Origin: Rhodanobacter denitrificans
GTDB lineage: Bacteria > Pseudomonadota > Gammaproteobacteria > Xanthomonadales > Rhodanobacteraceae
Length of the DNA stretch: 64,000 nt
Direction: 5' to 3'
NCBI RefSeq assembly: GCF_000230695.2
Contig: NC_020541.1
Location: forward strand, 1,798,001-1,862,000
The notes beneath the pieces were generated by a model, which had not been told where the DNA came from, searched no databases, and saw nothing but the letters and a program-made list of their open reading frames with translations. Both the position numbers and the translations under genes were made by a program. Shown piece by piece: positions 28,424-40,005 of this stretch; position 1 is the stretch's first letter, and each line of letters starts with the position of its first letter.

Positions 28424-29053
28424 ATGCGGACCATGACCATCCAGATCACCCAGCGCCAGTCGAACGTTCTTGCCTTCATCCGTGCGCGGATCGAGCGCGA
28501 TGGACAGTCGCCCACTCTCGAGGAAATTGGCGAGGCATTGGGCATCGACAGCGTCAGCGCGGTGCTCAAGCACGTGCGTTCCCTTGAAGCGAAAGGCCGG
28601 CTGACCCTCGAACCCCATCGCGCCCGCGGTATCCGGCTGGTGCGCGAGCCCGATCCGATGGATGCGGACACGCTGGAGCTGCCGCTGATCGGTCGCATCG
28701 CGGCCGGCGAACCGCTGTTTTCGGAGGTGCGGGTTGATCGCCGCCTGCGTGTTTCGCGCGCGCTGTTCCGACTGCGCCCGGACTACCTGGTGAAAGTGGT
28801 CGGCGATTCGATGCGCGGGGAGGGCATTTTCGACGGCGACCTGGTGGCGGTGCACGCCACGCCGGTGGCCCGCCACGGCCAGGTGGTGGCCGCGCGCGTG
28901 GGCGGGGACCGTTTCACGATCAAGCGGCTGTACTGGAAAGGCGACATGGTGCGCCTGCTGCCCAACAGTCCGGGCTTTCGTCCGATCGACGTGGATCCCA
29001 CCGAGGATTTCGCGATCGAAGGCCTGTTCGCCGGCTTGCTGCGGGGCAGTTGA
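28424..29053 (+). CDS. lexA2: LexA-type SOS repressor of the imuAB-dnaE2 cassette
   Basis: This 209-residue protein has an N-terminal winged helix-turn-helix (about 1-70; SPTLEEIGEALGIDSVSAVL), the autocleavage site Ala94-Gly95 in RIAAGEPL, and the Ser129-Lys167 dyad (GDSMRGEG and TIKRLYW). RecA filaments trigger self-cleavage and derepress the operon. Start 28424 is chosen because the AGGTGA site lies 4 bases before it. It is the first gene of lexA2-imuA-imuB-dnaE2, a layout established for Pseudomonas and Xanthomonas. It overlaps imuA by one base (TGATG). Confidence 0.93.
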   Translation: MRTMTIQITQRQSNVLAFIRARIERDGQSPTLEEIGEALGIDSVSAVLKHVRSLEAKGRLTLEPHRARGIRLVREPDPMDADTLELPLIGRIAAGEPLFSEVRVDRRLRVSRALFRLRPDYLVKVVGDSMRGEGIFDGDLVAVHATPVARHGQVVAARVGGDRFTIKRLYWKGDMVRLLPNSPGFRPIDVDPTEDFAIEGLFAGLLRGS

Positions 29054-29676
29054 TGAACGCCGTGGTTCCCCTTTCCGCCTTGCTCGATGCGCGTCAGGTT
29101 TGGCGGGGGCACGCTGCCGGGGTTCCGGCCGGCAACCAGCCCACCGGGTGGCGCGCACTCGATGCCCTGCTGCCTGAAGGCGGCTGGCCCGATGCGTCGC
29201 TGTCGGAGATCCTGCTGCCCGTCGATGGCGTGGGCGAACTCCGCCTGGTGCTGCCCACGCTGGCGCGATTGACCCGAAGCCGGCGCAACGTGGTGATCGT
29301 ATCGCCGCCATATGCGCCGTGCGTCGCCGGCTGGCGGCAGCAGGGCGTCGACATGCGCCGGGTGGACATCATCGATGCCGTCGAAAAGGACGTGCTCTGG
29401 GCCGCCGAGCAATGCCTGCGCTCGGGAAGCTGCGCCGCGGTGCTGGCGTGGCCGCGGCGGGCCGACGATCGCGCCTTGCGCCGGCTGCAGGTGGCGGCGA
29501 CCAGCGGGCAGGCACTCGCCTTCGTGTTCCGCGACCGCTCCCATCTTTCCAACGCATCACCGGCCGCGCTGCGGCTGGAACTGGAAGCCTTGCCGCGGCC
29601 GCAGTTATGGGTGCGCAAATGCCGCGGCGGGGCCGTGCCCACCCGGCCCGTTTCGCTGGCGCGTCTTGCCGGTTGA
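29053..29676 (+). CDS. imuA: ImuA, mutagenesis accessory protein
   Basis: The 207-residue protein follows lexA2 with a TGATG overlap. It has the RecA-like fold pattern of ImuA (SulA-like annotation in some genomes): PTGWRALDALLPEGGWPDAS, then SEILLPVDGVGELRLVLPTL, RRNVVIVSPPYAPC and AVLAWPRRADDRALRRLQ. The Walker A lysine of true RecA is missing, as expected for ImuA. It acts with ImuB and DnaE2 in damage-induced mutagenesis. Its neighbours confirm the assignment. Confidence 0.9.
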   Translation: MNAVVPLSALLDARQVWRGHAAGVPAGNQPTGWRALDALLPEGGWPDASLSEILLPVDGVGELRLVLPTLARLTRSRRNVVIVSPPYAPCVAGWRQQGVDMRRVDIIDAVEKDVLWAAEQCLRSGSCAAVLAWPRRADDRALRRLQVAATSGQALAFVFRDRSHLSNASPAALRLELEALPRPQLWVRKCRGGAVPTRPVSLARLAG

Positions 29677-29688
29677 TGGTGGCCGGAC

Positions 29689-31088
29689 ATGCTCTGGGCC
29701 TGCATCAACCTGCCGCATCTGGCCATGGACGGGATCCTGCGACGCCATCCCGTGACGGGTCCGTTGGTGCTCGTCGACGGGCCGGCCAACGCCCGCACGA
29801 TCGTTGCGGCCAATGAACCTGCCCATGCCGCAGGCCTGCATGTCGGGCAGCGACTGAGCGCCGCCCAGGCGCTGCTGTCCCAGTTCGAGGCGATGGCGTA
29901 CGAGCGCGAATCGGCGGACCGCTGGCACCGGTTCCTGGCTGCCGTGGCCTATCGCTACAGCTCCGAGGTCAGCCTGCTGCCGCATGCGATCGTGCTGGAG
30001 GTCAGCCGCAGCATGGGCCTGTTCGGGCCGTGGCCACGGCTGGAGGCGATGCTGCGGGCGGATTTCACCGCACTGGGGTTCCGCCATCGGCTGGCCGCGG
30101 CGCCGACGCCCCATGCCGCGCAGGTGCTGGCCACGGTGGCCGATGGCCAGGCGGTGCAGGGCGCCGACGCGCTGCGCCGCGCCCTGCAGGGAGTGCCCCT
30201 GGCCGCTAGCGGCCTGCCAGCGGCGGCCATCGCCGCGCTGCCGGGCATGGGTATTCGCCGCCTGGGCCAGTTGCTGGCGTTACCGCGGGATGGCCTGCGC
30301 CGGCGCTTCGGCGCGGAGCTGCCGGCGGCGCTGGAACGCCTGACCGGCGAGCGCCCGCCCGGCCTGGAGTCGTATCGCCCGCCGGATGTCTTCGACCTGC
30401 GCATCGAATTGCTGCATGAGGTGGAGAACCGGTCCGCGCTGGTCTTTCCGCTGCGGCGCATGGTCGATGACCTGGCCGCCTATCTCGCCGGCCGCGATGG
30501 AGGCGTGCAGCGTTTCCTGCTGCGCCTGGAACATCGCGAAGGGCGCTGTACCGATGTGCCGGTGGGGCTGCTGGCGCCGGAGCGTGATGGCGTGCTGCTG
30601 TTCGAGTTCGCACGGGGCCGGCTGGAACACGTCGTGCTTCCCGCGTCGGTGCTGGCGCTGCGCCTGCTCGCGCGCGAGCTGCCGGCGTTCGTGCCCGCCG
30701 GGCGTGACCTGTTCGACGAGCGGCCGGCGCATGCGCTGCCGCTCGGGCAACTGCACGAGCGCCTGCGCGCGCGGCTGGGCGAGCGGGCGGTCTACCGGCT
30801 GAGCGGCACCACCGACCCGCGCCCCGAACGCGCCCAGGCCGTGGCCGAAGGCGACCACGGCCACGACGAGCCGTCGCCGCGGCCCACCTGGCTGCTGACG
30901 CATCCGGTTCCCCTGCGTGGCCCACCGCCGCGCATCCTCGCCGGCCCCGAGCGGCTGGAAACCGGCTGGTGGGATGGTGCCGAAGCCTGCCGCGACTACT
31001 ACGTGGTCGAGACCTCGCTCGGCCAGTGGGCGTGGGCGTTCTGCCCGCCCGGCGAGCAGGACGGCTGGATGCTGCAGGGCTGGTTTGC

Positions 31089-31092
<4 letters not shown>
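29689..31092 (+). CDS. imuB: ImuB, inactive Y-family polymerase-like protein
   Basis: The 467-residue protein resembles Y-family polymerases ([43 protein letters not shown] helix-hairpin-helix) but lacks the catalytic Asp/Glu residues, as ImuB does. It acts as the hub linking ImuA, DnaE2 and the beta clamp. A little-finger-like region (about 235-340) and a variable C-terminal tail are present. It overlaps dnaE2 by 4 bases (ATGA). Confidence 0.92.
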
Positions 31093-33166
<2,074 letters not shown>

Positions 33167-33167
<1 letters not shown>

Positions 33168-33214
33168 GGGTTCAGCCGAGATACGTGCAAAAGCAGGACA
33201 TAACCCTGAATTAA
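33167..33214. repeat. Terminal inverted repeat of a Tn3-family (Tn4651-like) transposon
   Basis: The end starts with GGGGTTCAGCCGAGATA and continues AT-rich to about 33214. GGGG and the GCCGAGATA block are the hallmarks of Tn4651-type Tn3-family ends (46-48 bp). It lies exactly at the break in dnaE2 and next to tnpA. The likely 5-base target sequence is GGCTA at 33162-33166. No second copy of this repeat is seen in the window. Confidence 0.8.
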
Positions 33215-33287
33215 ACTAGGTTTGTCAACGGTTTAGTGTGACATTTGGAATGCCTCCTTTCTCCTTTTTCCGTGGACAATGTTGGAC

Positions 33288-36245
33288 CTATTCCAACAGG
33301 AGTTCGGTCACAAAGGGATCGGGCACGGCTTCCACGTCGATCAGGTAGTCACCGAAGCGCTTGATGTGCCCGGTCATATATGGGCTCATTGTCGCGACGT
33401 CTTGGCGACTTGGCTTCATCCCTTCGCTGACCAAGTCACGCAGAATCCGCGTGAGGTCGACCGCGTTACTGAAAATGATCGCGTTGGTGACCAGGTCGTT
33501 GTACTTGACCGTCTTTTCCTGCTCCTCCGGATCGTTGTCGGCGATCACCCCCTCGCCACCGAAGAAGTTCCATTTGGCGAAGCCATTGTAGGCCTCGACC
33601 TTGTTGGTCGAGGCGGTGATTTTCTCGCGCAGCTCCAGATCCGAAATATACCGGAGCAGGAAGATGGTACGAACGACGCGCCCCAGTTCACGGAAGGCCT
33701 GATAAAGCCGATTCTTACGGCTGTCGTTGCCCAGTTTTCGCAAGAGCGTCACGGACGAAATCTTTCCGGTGGAAATCGAAAGCACCACGCGCATCAGGTC
33801 TTTCCAATGAACCTCGATGAGCGACCAGTCGATGGTGTCCTTGAACAGCGTATCGATATGCTCATAGCGCGTATCCGGTGCCGGCCGGAAAAACTTCAAA
33901 TCCTGCCAGTTGCGTATGCGAGGCATCAGCTTGATGCCCAGCAGGTACGACAAGGCGAATACGGGTGCTGATTGGCCTTGGGTGTCGGCATGGATAGTGT
34001 CTGGCTGGATGTCTGACTTGTTCTTCAACAACCCGTCAATGATATAAATCGCCTCCCACACCCCGCATGGAATGAAGTGCGAGAACAGCGCGACGTAGGT
34101 ATCGGAAACATGGTGATAGGCGATGCCGCCATAGCCGCCGTAGCGTATGTGGTACTCGGCCATGAGGTTCTGGTCATACATGTCGTATTTAGTGCCATCG
34201 GCGGCGGCACTCTTTCCATTGCCCCACACCTTGGGCAGATGCAGCGTGTTGTAGGCATTGACGATGTCCTTGATCGCCAGATCGAGTTTCGTCGGGTTGA
34301 TGTGGCGGCGATTCACGAAGGAAAGCATGTGCGGGGTCACGGCGCCGCGAAAGTGGCGAGCTGCCTGCACCGGGCCCAGATTGCAGCCGTAGGTAAAAGA
34401 CGTGAGGATGTATCGCTCAGTCGCACGGTCAATCTTGGGGTCGGAGCCTGAAAGCGGGCCGAAATGCCGCGGAAAACCCACCCAGTGCGCCACGTTGCAC
34501 AAGATGTCCAACACATTGCGCTCCGGCATGCGCGCAAGGATGGTGGCTTCCAAGGTCTTGGCCGCTTCGGTGGGTTCCGTGGCGGTGACGCGCTTGAGTA
34601 CTGGTAAGCCATTGGCATCAATGACTACCTGGTTGTTCTCCGGGTAGGCGGCATCGATCTCTTCGGCGACGCGTGTCAGCTCGTCACGCAACCGGGTGAC
34701 GAATGCCGTGGCATCCGTGGGTAGGTCGAGTTGGCTGCAATAGTCAATCAGGTGTGCTTGGCAGTCTTCCCAGCCCAGCAGCTGATCTCGGTAGTCGGCG
34801 TATTCCTCGGAGCCGGCGATGGCTACGTCGCCGGTCTTCAGTTCGTTGGCCAGGCAGGAGAAGACGCAGGCCTCCAAATGCCGACGATGCAGGCGTGGGT
34901 TTCCGGTCTCGTCGCGCTGGGTCACCGCGCGGCGCCATCGCTCGTTCGCGAAGGACAGGTCGATCGACTCCTCCAGCCAATCGCCACGCCGCGATTCATG
35001 TTCAAGAACAAGATCCAGCGCCTCCATCAAGCTGCGATCTTCGCTGGTCGACGCCAAATCGAGCAGCCGAACCATCCTGAAAATGGTGGGACGATGGCTT
35101 TTGTAGAACTTCCAGACCAATGGGTAATAGTTGTCACCGCTGTACGCATTGATGGCGGCACAGTCTTCCTGCAGGGTCTCCATACCACCGCGCTTACGCA
35201 AGAGCTGGCGTATTTCTCGACCAGCATCCGTGTCGCTGGCGTGCGTATCCAAGACTTGGATGACATCGGCGAGCGTGGCGACGATCGCCTCGGTCTTCTC
35301 GCGGTGACGAACCCGCAAACGCTCCATCTCCTCCTTGGCGCGGCGGTGAAGATTGTTCATCCGCTTGATGTACATCGCGGCCAGATCATCGCGAGCCTGG
35401 ATGCGTGCACGGTGAATCAGGCTCAGCAACAGCATGTGTCGTTTGGGGGCGCCAAAATCTCGCAGCTCGGCCGCATCAAGGGCTTTCGCTTCGGCGGCAA
35501 AGTGCTTGATCTTCACCTCCGGCACATCGGCCAACAGATGCATGTCGCCCATCAGATTGGAGAGGCGCGCGATGTGCTCGATCAACCGCTGGAAGTGCTG
35601 TAGCGAGGAGCGCTTGGGTAACTGCTTGATCAGCTGCAGCGGACTCTGGCGGCGCCCGGTATCCACATCGAGCAACGTGTCCAGTTGCGCGGCTTCCTCG
35701 GTGGTCAATCGTTGCTGGACTAGGCTGAATAGGCGTTGGTTGACCAGTGCCCGTACCCGTCGTGCCAAGCGATCCAGCGTACTGAAGGCCGGTAGCTCGA
35801 TCTTGTCCTTAATTAGTTGCTCGATCGCCGCATTGATCAAATCCGCTGGGTTGTCCATTACGCCCGCTGCTATCCCCACCGCGCGCGTTGCCGCGTGCAT
35901 GCCACGTTCCCGGAAAGCCGAGACGTCCAGCCGTTGCCGAATGGTGGCGTGATAGCGATAGAGCGTGCGCGCCCCCAATGTCGCTGGTCGGGCATGCCCG
36001 CTGAGCCGCAAGGTATCCCGGACCTGACGCATGATGGCGATTGGCACTGCCTCCAGCGCGGGAAAGTACCCGAGGCGTTGAAAGCCTTTCAGCAGCAGTA
36101 GGAAACTGAGGCGGCGCGCCGGCTCACGCACTTGCCGTATGGCCCATGCAATTTCGTCATCGGTCGGCGTATAGATTTGGGCCAGTTCACTCGCAGATGG
36201 ATTGCGCTTGAAGAAGGGATAAGCGGTCCGTTCGATCGATGCCAT
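33288..36245 (-). CDS. tnpA: Tn3-family transposase TnpA
   Basis: This 985-residue protein is a full-length Tn3-family DDE transposase (family range about 950-1020). The N-terminal half holds the DNA-binding domains with RPATLGARTLYRYHATIRQR; the catalytic region contains AADGTKYDMYDQNLMAEYH, VALFSHFIPCGVWEAIYI and DTIHADTQGQSAPVFALSYL, which carry the acidic residues. It cuts and joins the ends during replicative transposition, making cointegrates that TnpS and TnpT would resolve. It reads toward the inverted repeat, ending 84 bases before it. The frame is intact, so it could be active. Confidence 0.95.
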   Translation of the reverse strand: MASIERTAYPFFKRNPSASELAQIYTPTDDEIAWAIRQVREPARRLSFLLLLKGFQRLGYFPALEAVPIAIMRQVRDTLRLSGHARPATLGARTLYRYHATIRQRLDVSAFRERGMHAATRAVGIAAGVMDNPADLINAAIEQLIKDKIELPAFSTLDRLARRVRALVNQRLFSLVQQRLTTEEAAQLDTLLDVDTGRRQSPLQLIKQLPKRSSLQHFQRLIEHIARLSNLMGDMHLLADVPEVKIKHFAAEAKALDAAELRDFGAPKRHMLLLSLIHRARIQARDDLAAMYIKRMNNLHRRAKEEMERLRVRHREKTEAIVATLADVIQVLDTHASDTDAGREIRQLLRKRGGMETLQEDCAAINAYSGDNYYPLVWKFYKSHRPTIFRMVRLLDLASTSEDRSLMEALDLVLEHESRRGDWLEESIDLSFANERWRRAVTQRDETGNPRLHRRHLEACVFSCLANELKTGDVAIAGSEEYADYRDQLLGWEDCQAHLIDYCSQLDLPTDATAFVTRLRDELTRVAEEIDAAYPENNQVVIDANGLPVLKRVTATEPTEAAKTLEATILARMPERNVLDILCNVAHWVGFPRHFGPLSGSDPKIDRATERYILTSFTYGCNLGPVQAARHFRGAVTPHMLSFVNRRHINPTKLDLAIKDIVNAYNTLHLPKVWGNGKSAAADGTKYDMYDQNLMAEYHIRYGGYGGIAYHHVSDTYVALFSHFIPCGVWEAIYIIDGLLKNKSDIQPDTIHADTQGQSAPVFALSYLLGIKLMPRIRNWQDLKFFRPAPDTRYEHIDTLFKDTIDWSLIEVHWKDLMRVVLSISTGKISSVTLLRKLGNDSRKNRLYQAFRELGRVVRTIFLLRYISDLELREKITASTNKVEAYNGFAKWNFFGGEGVIADNDPEEQEKTVKYNDLVTNAIIFSNAVDLTRILRDLVSEGMKPSRQDVATMSPYMTGHIKRFGDYLIDVEAVPDPFVTELLLE

Positions 36246-36570
36246 AGTGAAGACAGTGATCTAGCCAGCCCGTAGGATAGACCGTGAAGTGTGTGTTTCG
36301 GTCCCTTACTTGGAGCTTTGTTGCTTTCGCGTAGACGCTGGCGGTGCAGACTGGGAGCGCATTAGTATGTATGCGCAATGTACGGCCCCATTCGCCCCGT
36401 GGCCAGGACGCGGCCACTCCCGCGCCGTCTCGATGGCAGCACCGAATGGCGGTGGCAACGACCAGTCGTCGCGTCGGTTCTTTGCACGTGCGCTTTATAC
36501 GGGCAGCTCGACGTGTGCCGTGCGACGCGGCACCCCTACCATCGACTCCGGGGGCCGACCTGCAAGTGTT
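36246..36570. other. Gap between tnpA and the XRE regulator
   Basis: These 325 bases contain no gene I can support; a longer frame that crosses it is antisense to the XRE gene. It should contain the tnpA promoter on the minus strand. No tandem repeats or hairpins stand out. Confidence 0.4.
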
Positions 36571-36903
36571 CTATGCCGAGGGCTTGTTTACGGGTTCAAT
36601 CTCCTTCAGAAGCCGCTCTTGCTCGGTAGCATCCAGTGCACTGAAAGCCCGAATCATTCGAGCAAGTCGTTCGTTGTCGGCGTAGAGATACGCCAATGGC
36701 ACGCCGAGCGCTTTCGCCAGGCGCTTCGCCGTCGCTTGATCTGTGGCGTGGACGTCCTGCTCGTATCGGTTGATGCGTGTGCTAGCCACGAAGGGATCCA
36801 GTCCGGCGAGGATGCCCAGCTCCTTCTGGGATAGACCGGCATCCTGACGCGCTTGCTTCAAGCGCTTGCTGAAGATGGACGACGGTTCACGTGGGCGAGG
36901 CAT
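36571..36903 (-). CDS. XRE-family HTH transcriptional regulator
   Basis: The 110-residue protein has a Cro/C1 helix-turn-helix at about residues 12-72 (FSKRLKQARQDAGLSQKELG, VASTRINRYEQDVHATDQAT, AKRLAKALGVPLAYLYADNE). The rest is a short helical tail. It is divergent from the gene at 37032. Two copies of a 15-base palindrome lie in the space between them and are its probable operators. The gene is carried by the transposon next to tnpA; its target may be the following operon. Confidence 0.85.
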   Translation of the reverse strand: MPRPREPSSIFSKRLKQARQDAGLSQKELGILAGLDPFVASTRINRYEQDVHATDQATAKRLAKALGVPLAYLYADNERLARMIRAFSALDATEQERLLKEIEPVNKPSA

Positions 36904-36926
36904 GGAATTCTCGAGGAGGAAGACCT

Positions 36927-36975
36927 CTACGAGATTCGTTGCTTTACCGTGCTGGCGATACTACGATATTCGTAG
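36927..36975. promoter_or_regulatory. Two 15-bp palindromic operator candidates
   Basis: CTACGAGATTCGTTG (36927-36941) and CTACGATATTCGTAG (36961-36975) share the layout CTACGA-N-ATTCGTAG and are 34 bases apart, about three helical turns. They lie between the divergent XRE gene and the gene at 37032, which suits cooperative binding by the XRE protein. Confidence 0.7.
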
Positions 36976-37031
36976 TTTTGTTGATAGCCTCAAGTGTTTG
37001 GCCACCCTACGACCGATAGGAAGCCAGCCCC

Positions 37032-37397
37032 ATGCTTCTGCAACTGGTGTTCGAAGATCAGTGGTCCATTCCCGTACCGATGGACGATCGGCTGGAGGAG
37101 GCGCTTGGCGTGCAGCGCGAGCGCGCCTCCCGCGACGAGTTCGACCTCGCGTTTCTCGAGCGTCTATCAGAATGCTTAGCGAATTCGCTCGCGGCGTGCC
37201 TTGACACCGACTTGCAGCTGCCGACGGACAGCCAGGTGAAGTACGCCATGGACATCGCTCGGGAACTGGGTGTGTCGTTACCTGCCGATGCCCTACGTTT
37301 CCGCGGCGCAGCTCACGAGTTCATTGACCGCTTCAAAGATTCCTTCCGCGTCAGCCGTGAACGACGCCGGCGTATGACGAGTCCCACCGGGGGGTAG
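37032..37397 (+). CDS. Hypothetical protein after the XRE operators
   Basis: I do not recognise this 121-residue, helical, charged protein. It has no signal or membrane segment. The C-terminus is strongly basic (RVSRERRRRM), suggesting nucleic-acid contact. It begins 57 bases after the second palindrome, so it is probably controlled by the XRE regulator. The following small gene is in the same direction. Confidence 0.5.
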   Translation: MLLQLVFEDQWSIPVPMDDRLEEALGVQRERASRDEFDLAFLERLSECLANSLAACLDTDLQLPTDSQVKYAMDIARELGVSLPADALRFRGAAHEFIDRFKDSFRVSRERRRRMTSPTGG

Positions 37398-37479
37398 CTC
37401 ATCCGGATGACCTGCCGAGGCCGCCGCCAAGACAAACCTTGGCGTGTTGGCCGCACGTATCACTAAATATCAGTCGATC

Positions 37480-37749
37480 ATGACCCTACCTTACGAGCGC
37501 ACTTGGGCAGTCGTCGAAACACGGCGTTTCCTGACAGAGGTGCTGGCCAATCGACGCGTTCCCGCCGCCGTTCGCGAGCAGGCGCGCACTCTGCTGCGTC
37601 ACTACCCAGGCCCCAGCGACGTATTCAATGCGGCGTGGCAAGCGCTTGCCGATCCCCGCCTCGTCCTGGAACCAGTCTTTGACATGAGCACTGACGGATC
37701 GCCTTCACCCAACTGGCCGAAACCACGAGTGCTTCGTACTTCGAAATGA
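37480..37749 (+). CDS. BPSL0761-family small protein
   Basis: From ATG 37480 the 89-residue product begins MTLPYERTWAVVETRRFLTE and continues AVREQARTLLRHYPGPSDV. The P-x-ERT-x-A segment and LLRHYPG are typical of the BPSL0761 family of small uncharacterised proteins, often found on mobile elements. An earlier in-frame start at 37444 is less likely. No function is known. Confidence 0.65.
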   Translation: MTLPYERTWAVVETRRFLTEVLANRRVPAAVREQARTLLRHYPGPSDVFNAAWQALADPRLVLEPVFDMSTDGSPSPNWPKPRVLRTSK

Positions 37750-37836
37750 CGGCATAGAGCCAATGCGTGACAGGCGTGCTTGTTGTAGCACGGCTCCTCA
37801 GCCACGCCCCCGCTGCCTACAGAATCGATCGAGCAA

Positions 37837-38580
37837 ATGGCCAAGATGACAAAGGAAAAGCTTGCGCAACTACTGGCTTCTGCAAGGGCCACGCCATCTG
37901 GAGAGAATCCCGAAGACGCCCAAGAGGCGGTCTTCAGGGCACTCCTTGATGCGACGGTCTATGCACATGTGCCGTTGGAAAGCCCACCGGAAGGCGTGAT
38001 GCGCTTCATCCAGTTCGTGCGTCCCGACAACGGTCAGACCGTGCTGCCCTTTTTCAGCGACAGGGAACAATCCGACGCGGCCGCCGGCGGGAACGTTCTC
38101 AGCATGGCGATGTCCGGACGAAGCCTGTTCGAACTGACGCGCGGTGCCACGTTGATGCTCAATCCGAACCTGGATGCGGTCGCTCTCTATCCGCCAGAGA
38201 TCACCGCACTGCTGGAGGGGAGGGCGCTAGGTTTTTTCAGAAAGGACGAAGTGGCTGAGGATGCGAAGGTACTAACTGGTCAGCCATCCATATCGACAGC
38301 TGGGCTGAATACTATGCTGCGCAGCTTGTTCGAACGGGAGGCGACGGTCAGGGCAGCCTTCTTGTCCGAGGTGCACCATCAAGACGATCGCGCGGAGGTT
38401 TTCCTGCTCCTTACCGTCGTGGTGTCATTGGCCCACCAGGAGCGCATCCTCCAACTGGCCACGCTGGCTTTCAAGACGGAGGCTCTGCAACTCGACCTAC
38501 CACTCAACATGAGGTTCTTGGCGCCTGATGCGCTGCTTGATGATCTCTGCAACTGCGGAGTGCAGATCTACGGTACTTGA
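37837..38580 (+). CDS. SseB-family protein (copy 2)
   Basis: This 247-residue protein is a clear paralogue of the product at 2098-2841: the same length, with identical blocks ALLDATVYAHVPLE, MRFIQFVRPDN, TVLPFFSDREQ, FELTRGATLMLNPN and ALYPPEI. The middle (about residues 130-165) differs. The SseB N-terminal domain covers about 20-125. It is downstream of the BPSL0761 gene on the transposon. The two copies suggest that the 2-kb island and this transposon share cargo of common ancestry. Confidence 0.8.
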   Translation: MAKMTKEKLAQLLASARATPSGENPEDAQEAVFRALLDATVYAHVPLESPPEGVMRFIQFVRPDNGQTVLPFFSDREQSDAAAGGNVLSMAMSGRSLFELTRGATLMLNPNLDAVALYPPEITALLEGRALGFFRKDEVAEDAKVLTGQPSISTAGLNTMLRSLFEREATVRAAFLSEVHHQDDRAEVFLLLTVVVSLAHQERILQLATLAFKTEALQLDLPLNMRFLAPDALLDDLCNCGVQIYGT

Positions 38581-38827
38581 TGGAAGCCGGATGGCTTTAC
38601 AAATGGGCGCTGCCGAAACCGCTTGCACGCGGCGGTGGTACCGCCTACCGCACGTCGCAACGCGTGGTGATGGAGGAGACGATCTGTCGAGTGCGCCGGG
38701 GCGACCCCCTTGTCGACTGCCTGATCATTAACGCTGTGTCCAGTGCTGTACTACTACCTCCAACCAAACCCAAAGATTCAGGAACTACATAACCATGAGC
38801 CACGAGCCTTAGGTGGAGACTTGGTAG

Positions 38828-39733
38828 TCAGAACCAATCGCAATACATGCAGCGTTGCATGTTAGCCTCTGCGAGTAGCCATGTACGAAATCCTGCCAGC
38901 GCGGGGTCCTGCGCTCGGGCCGGGCGGTACGCCAGGTACCAGTTCTCGTAGTTCTTTCCTGTGGACTGGAACGGGGCGACCAGCCGACCCGATTTGAGCG
39001 CATCGCTGACGTAGGGAAGCTGGGCCACGGCGACACCCACGCCGTCCAGCACGGCCTGCATGGCCATGGCCGAGCTCTCGAAGATCACTTCCGCTTTTGG
39101 CTTGAGCGGTGCGCGCAATCCCGCAGCCTTGAACCACCAGGCCCACTGTTCACGCAGGTGTGCGACCACGATCAGCGAGGCCTGGCGCAGGTCGCGAGGT
39201 TGGCGCAAACCCTTCGCCAGGGCGGGGATGCAGACCGGCACCAGGGTCGAAGGAAACAACTCCTCGGCAAGGTAGCCGGGCCAATCGCCGGAGCCACGGC
39301 GCACCGTGCAGGTCCAGTCGTCGCGCAAGGGATTCATGAGGCCACCGGTTGCCACGCGAACCTCGATCTGCGGGTGATCGTGACTGAAGCCGGCCAGCCG
39401 GGGGATCAGCCAATGTAACGCGAAGGCGGGAGCGACACCGATCGTGAGCACCGGGCCGGCGCGCATGGCCGACACCTGCGCGACCAGGCGCGTGATCGCC
39501 TCGAAAGCGTCGGTCAACCCGGGCTGCAGTGCGCGTCCCTGCAGCGTGAGCTCGAGCCCGTTGGCGTGGCGATGGAACAGCGCGAAGCCGAGGCGGCGTT
39601 CCAGCAGGCGCACGCTCTGGCTCACTGCGGCCTGGGTGACATGCAGCTCGCTGGCGGCCGCCGTGAAGCTGCCGCAGCGGGCCGCCGTCTCGAAAGCACG
39701 CAGCCCATTCAGGAGGGGAAGGGATCCTGTCAT
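38828..39733 (-). CDS. LysR-family transcriptional regulator (GcvA-like)
   Basis: The start is set at 39733 (MTGSLPLLNGLRAFETAARC), giving 301 residues. The HTH domain is AASELHVTQAAVSQSVRLLE at about 28-47, and the rest is the substrate-binding domain. The C-terminal tail (MQRCMYCDWF) is unusual. It is divergent from the RND pump gene at 40006, with about 270 bases between, and is the natural candidate to control it; the effector is not known. Confidence 0.85.
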   Translation of the reverse strand: MTGSLPLLNGLRAFETAARCGSFTAAASELHVTQAAVSQSVRLLERRLGFALFHRHANGLELTLQGRALQPGLTDAFEAITRLVAQVSAMRAGPVLTIGVAPAFALHWLIPRLAGFSHDHPQIEVRVATGGLMNPLRDDWTCTVRRGSGDWPGYLAEELFPSTLVPVCIPALAKGLRQPRDLRQASLIVVAHLREQWAWWFKAAGLRAPLKPKAEVIFESSAMAMQAVLDGVGVAVAQLPYVSDALKSGRLVAPFQSTGKNYENWYLAYRPARAQDPALAGFRTWLLAEANMQRCMYCDWF

Positions 39734-40005
39734 GGCGGGTAGCCCAAGGAAAACTTTTGGTGGCGGCAAGAAATAGTCGTTGGCAATGAGCGATGCCTAC
39801 GCCTGAAGATAGCCGCTGACAACGCTTCACGGCGCAACACTACCCTTCTTCGCATGGATCGTCGAATGACGTACCCCAAGGTTGGCTTTTCCCGGGTTTC
39901 TCGTGACTCCGTCTGGATCGCCGAAACCGGGAGCGGATGCGGGGGCAGGGATGCCTCACGCCTCGATCGCCCACCCGCGGCTGTTCCACGGCATGGATCG
40001 ACCCC

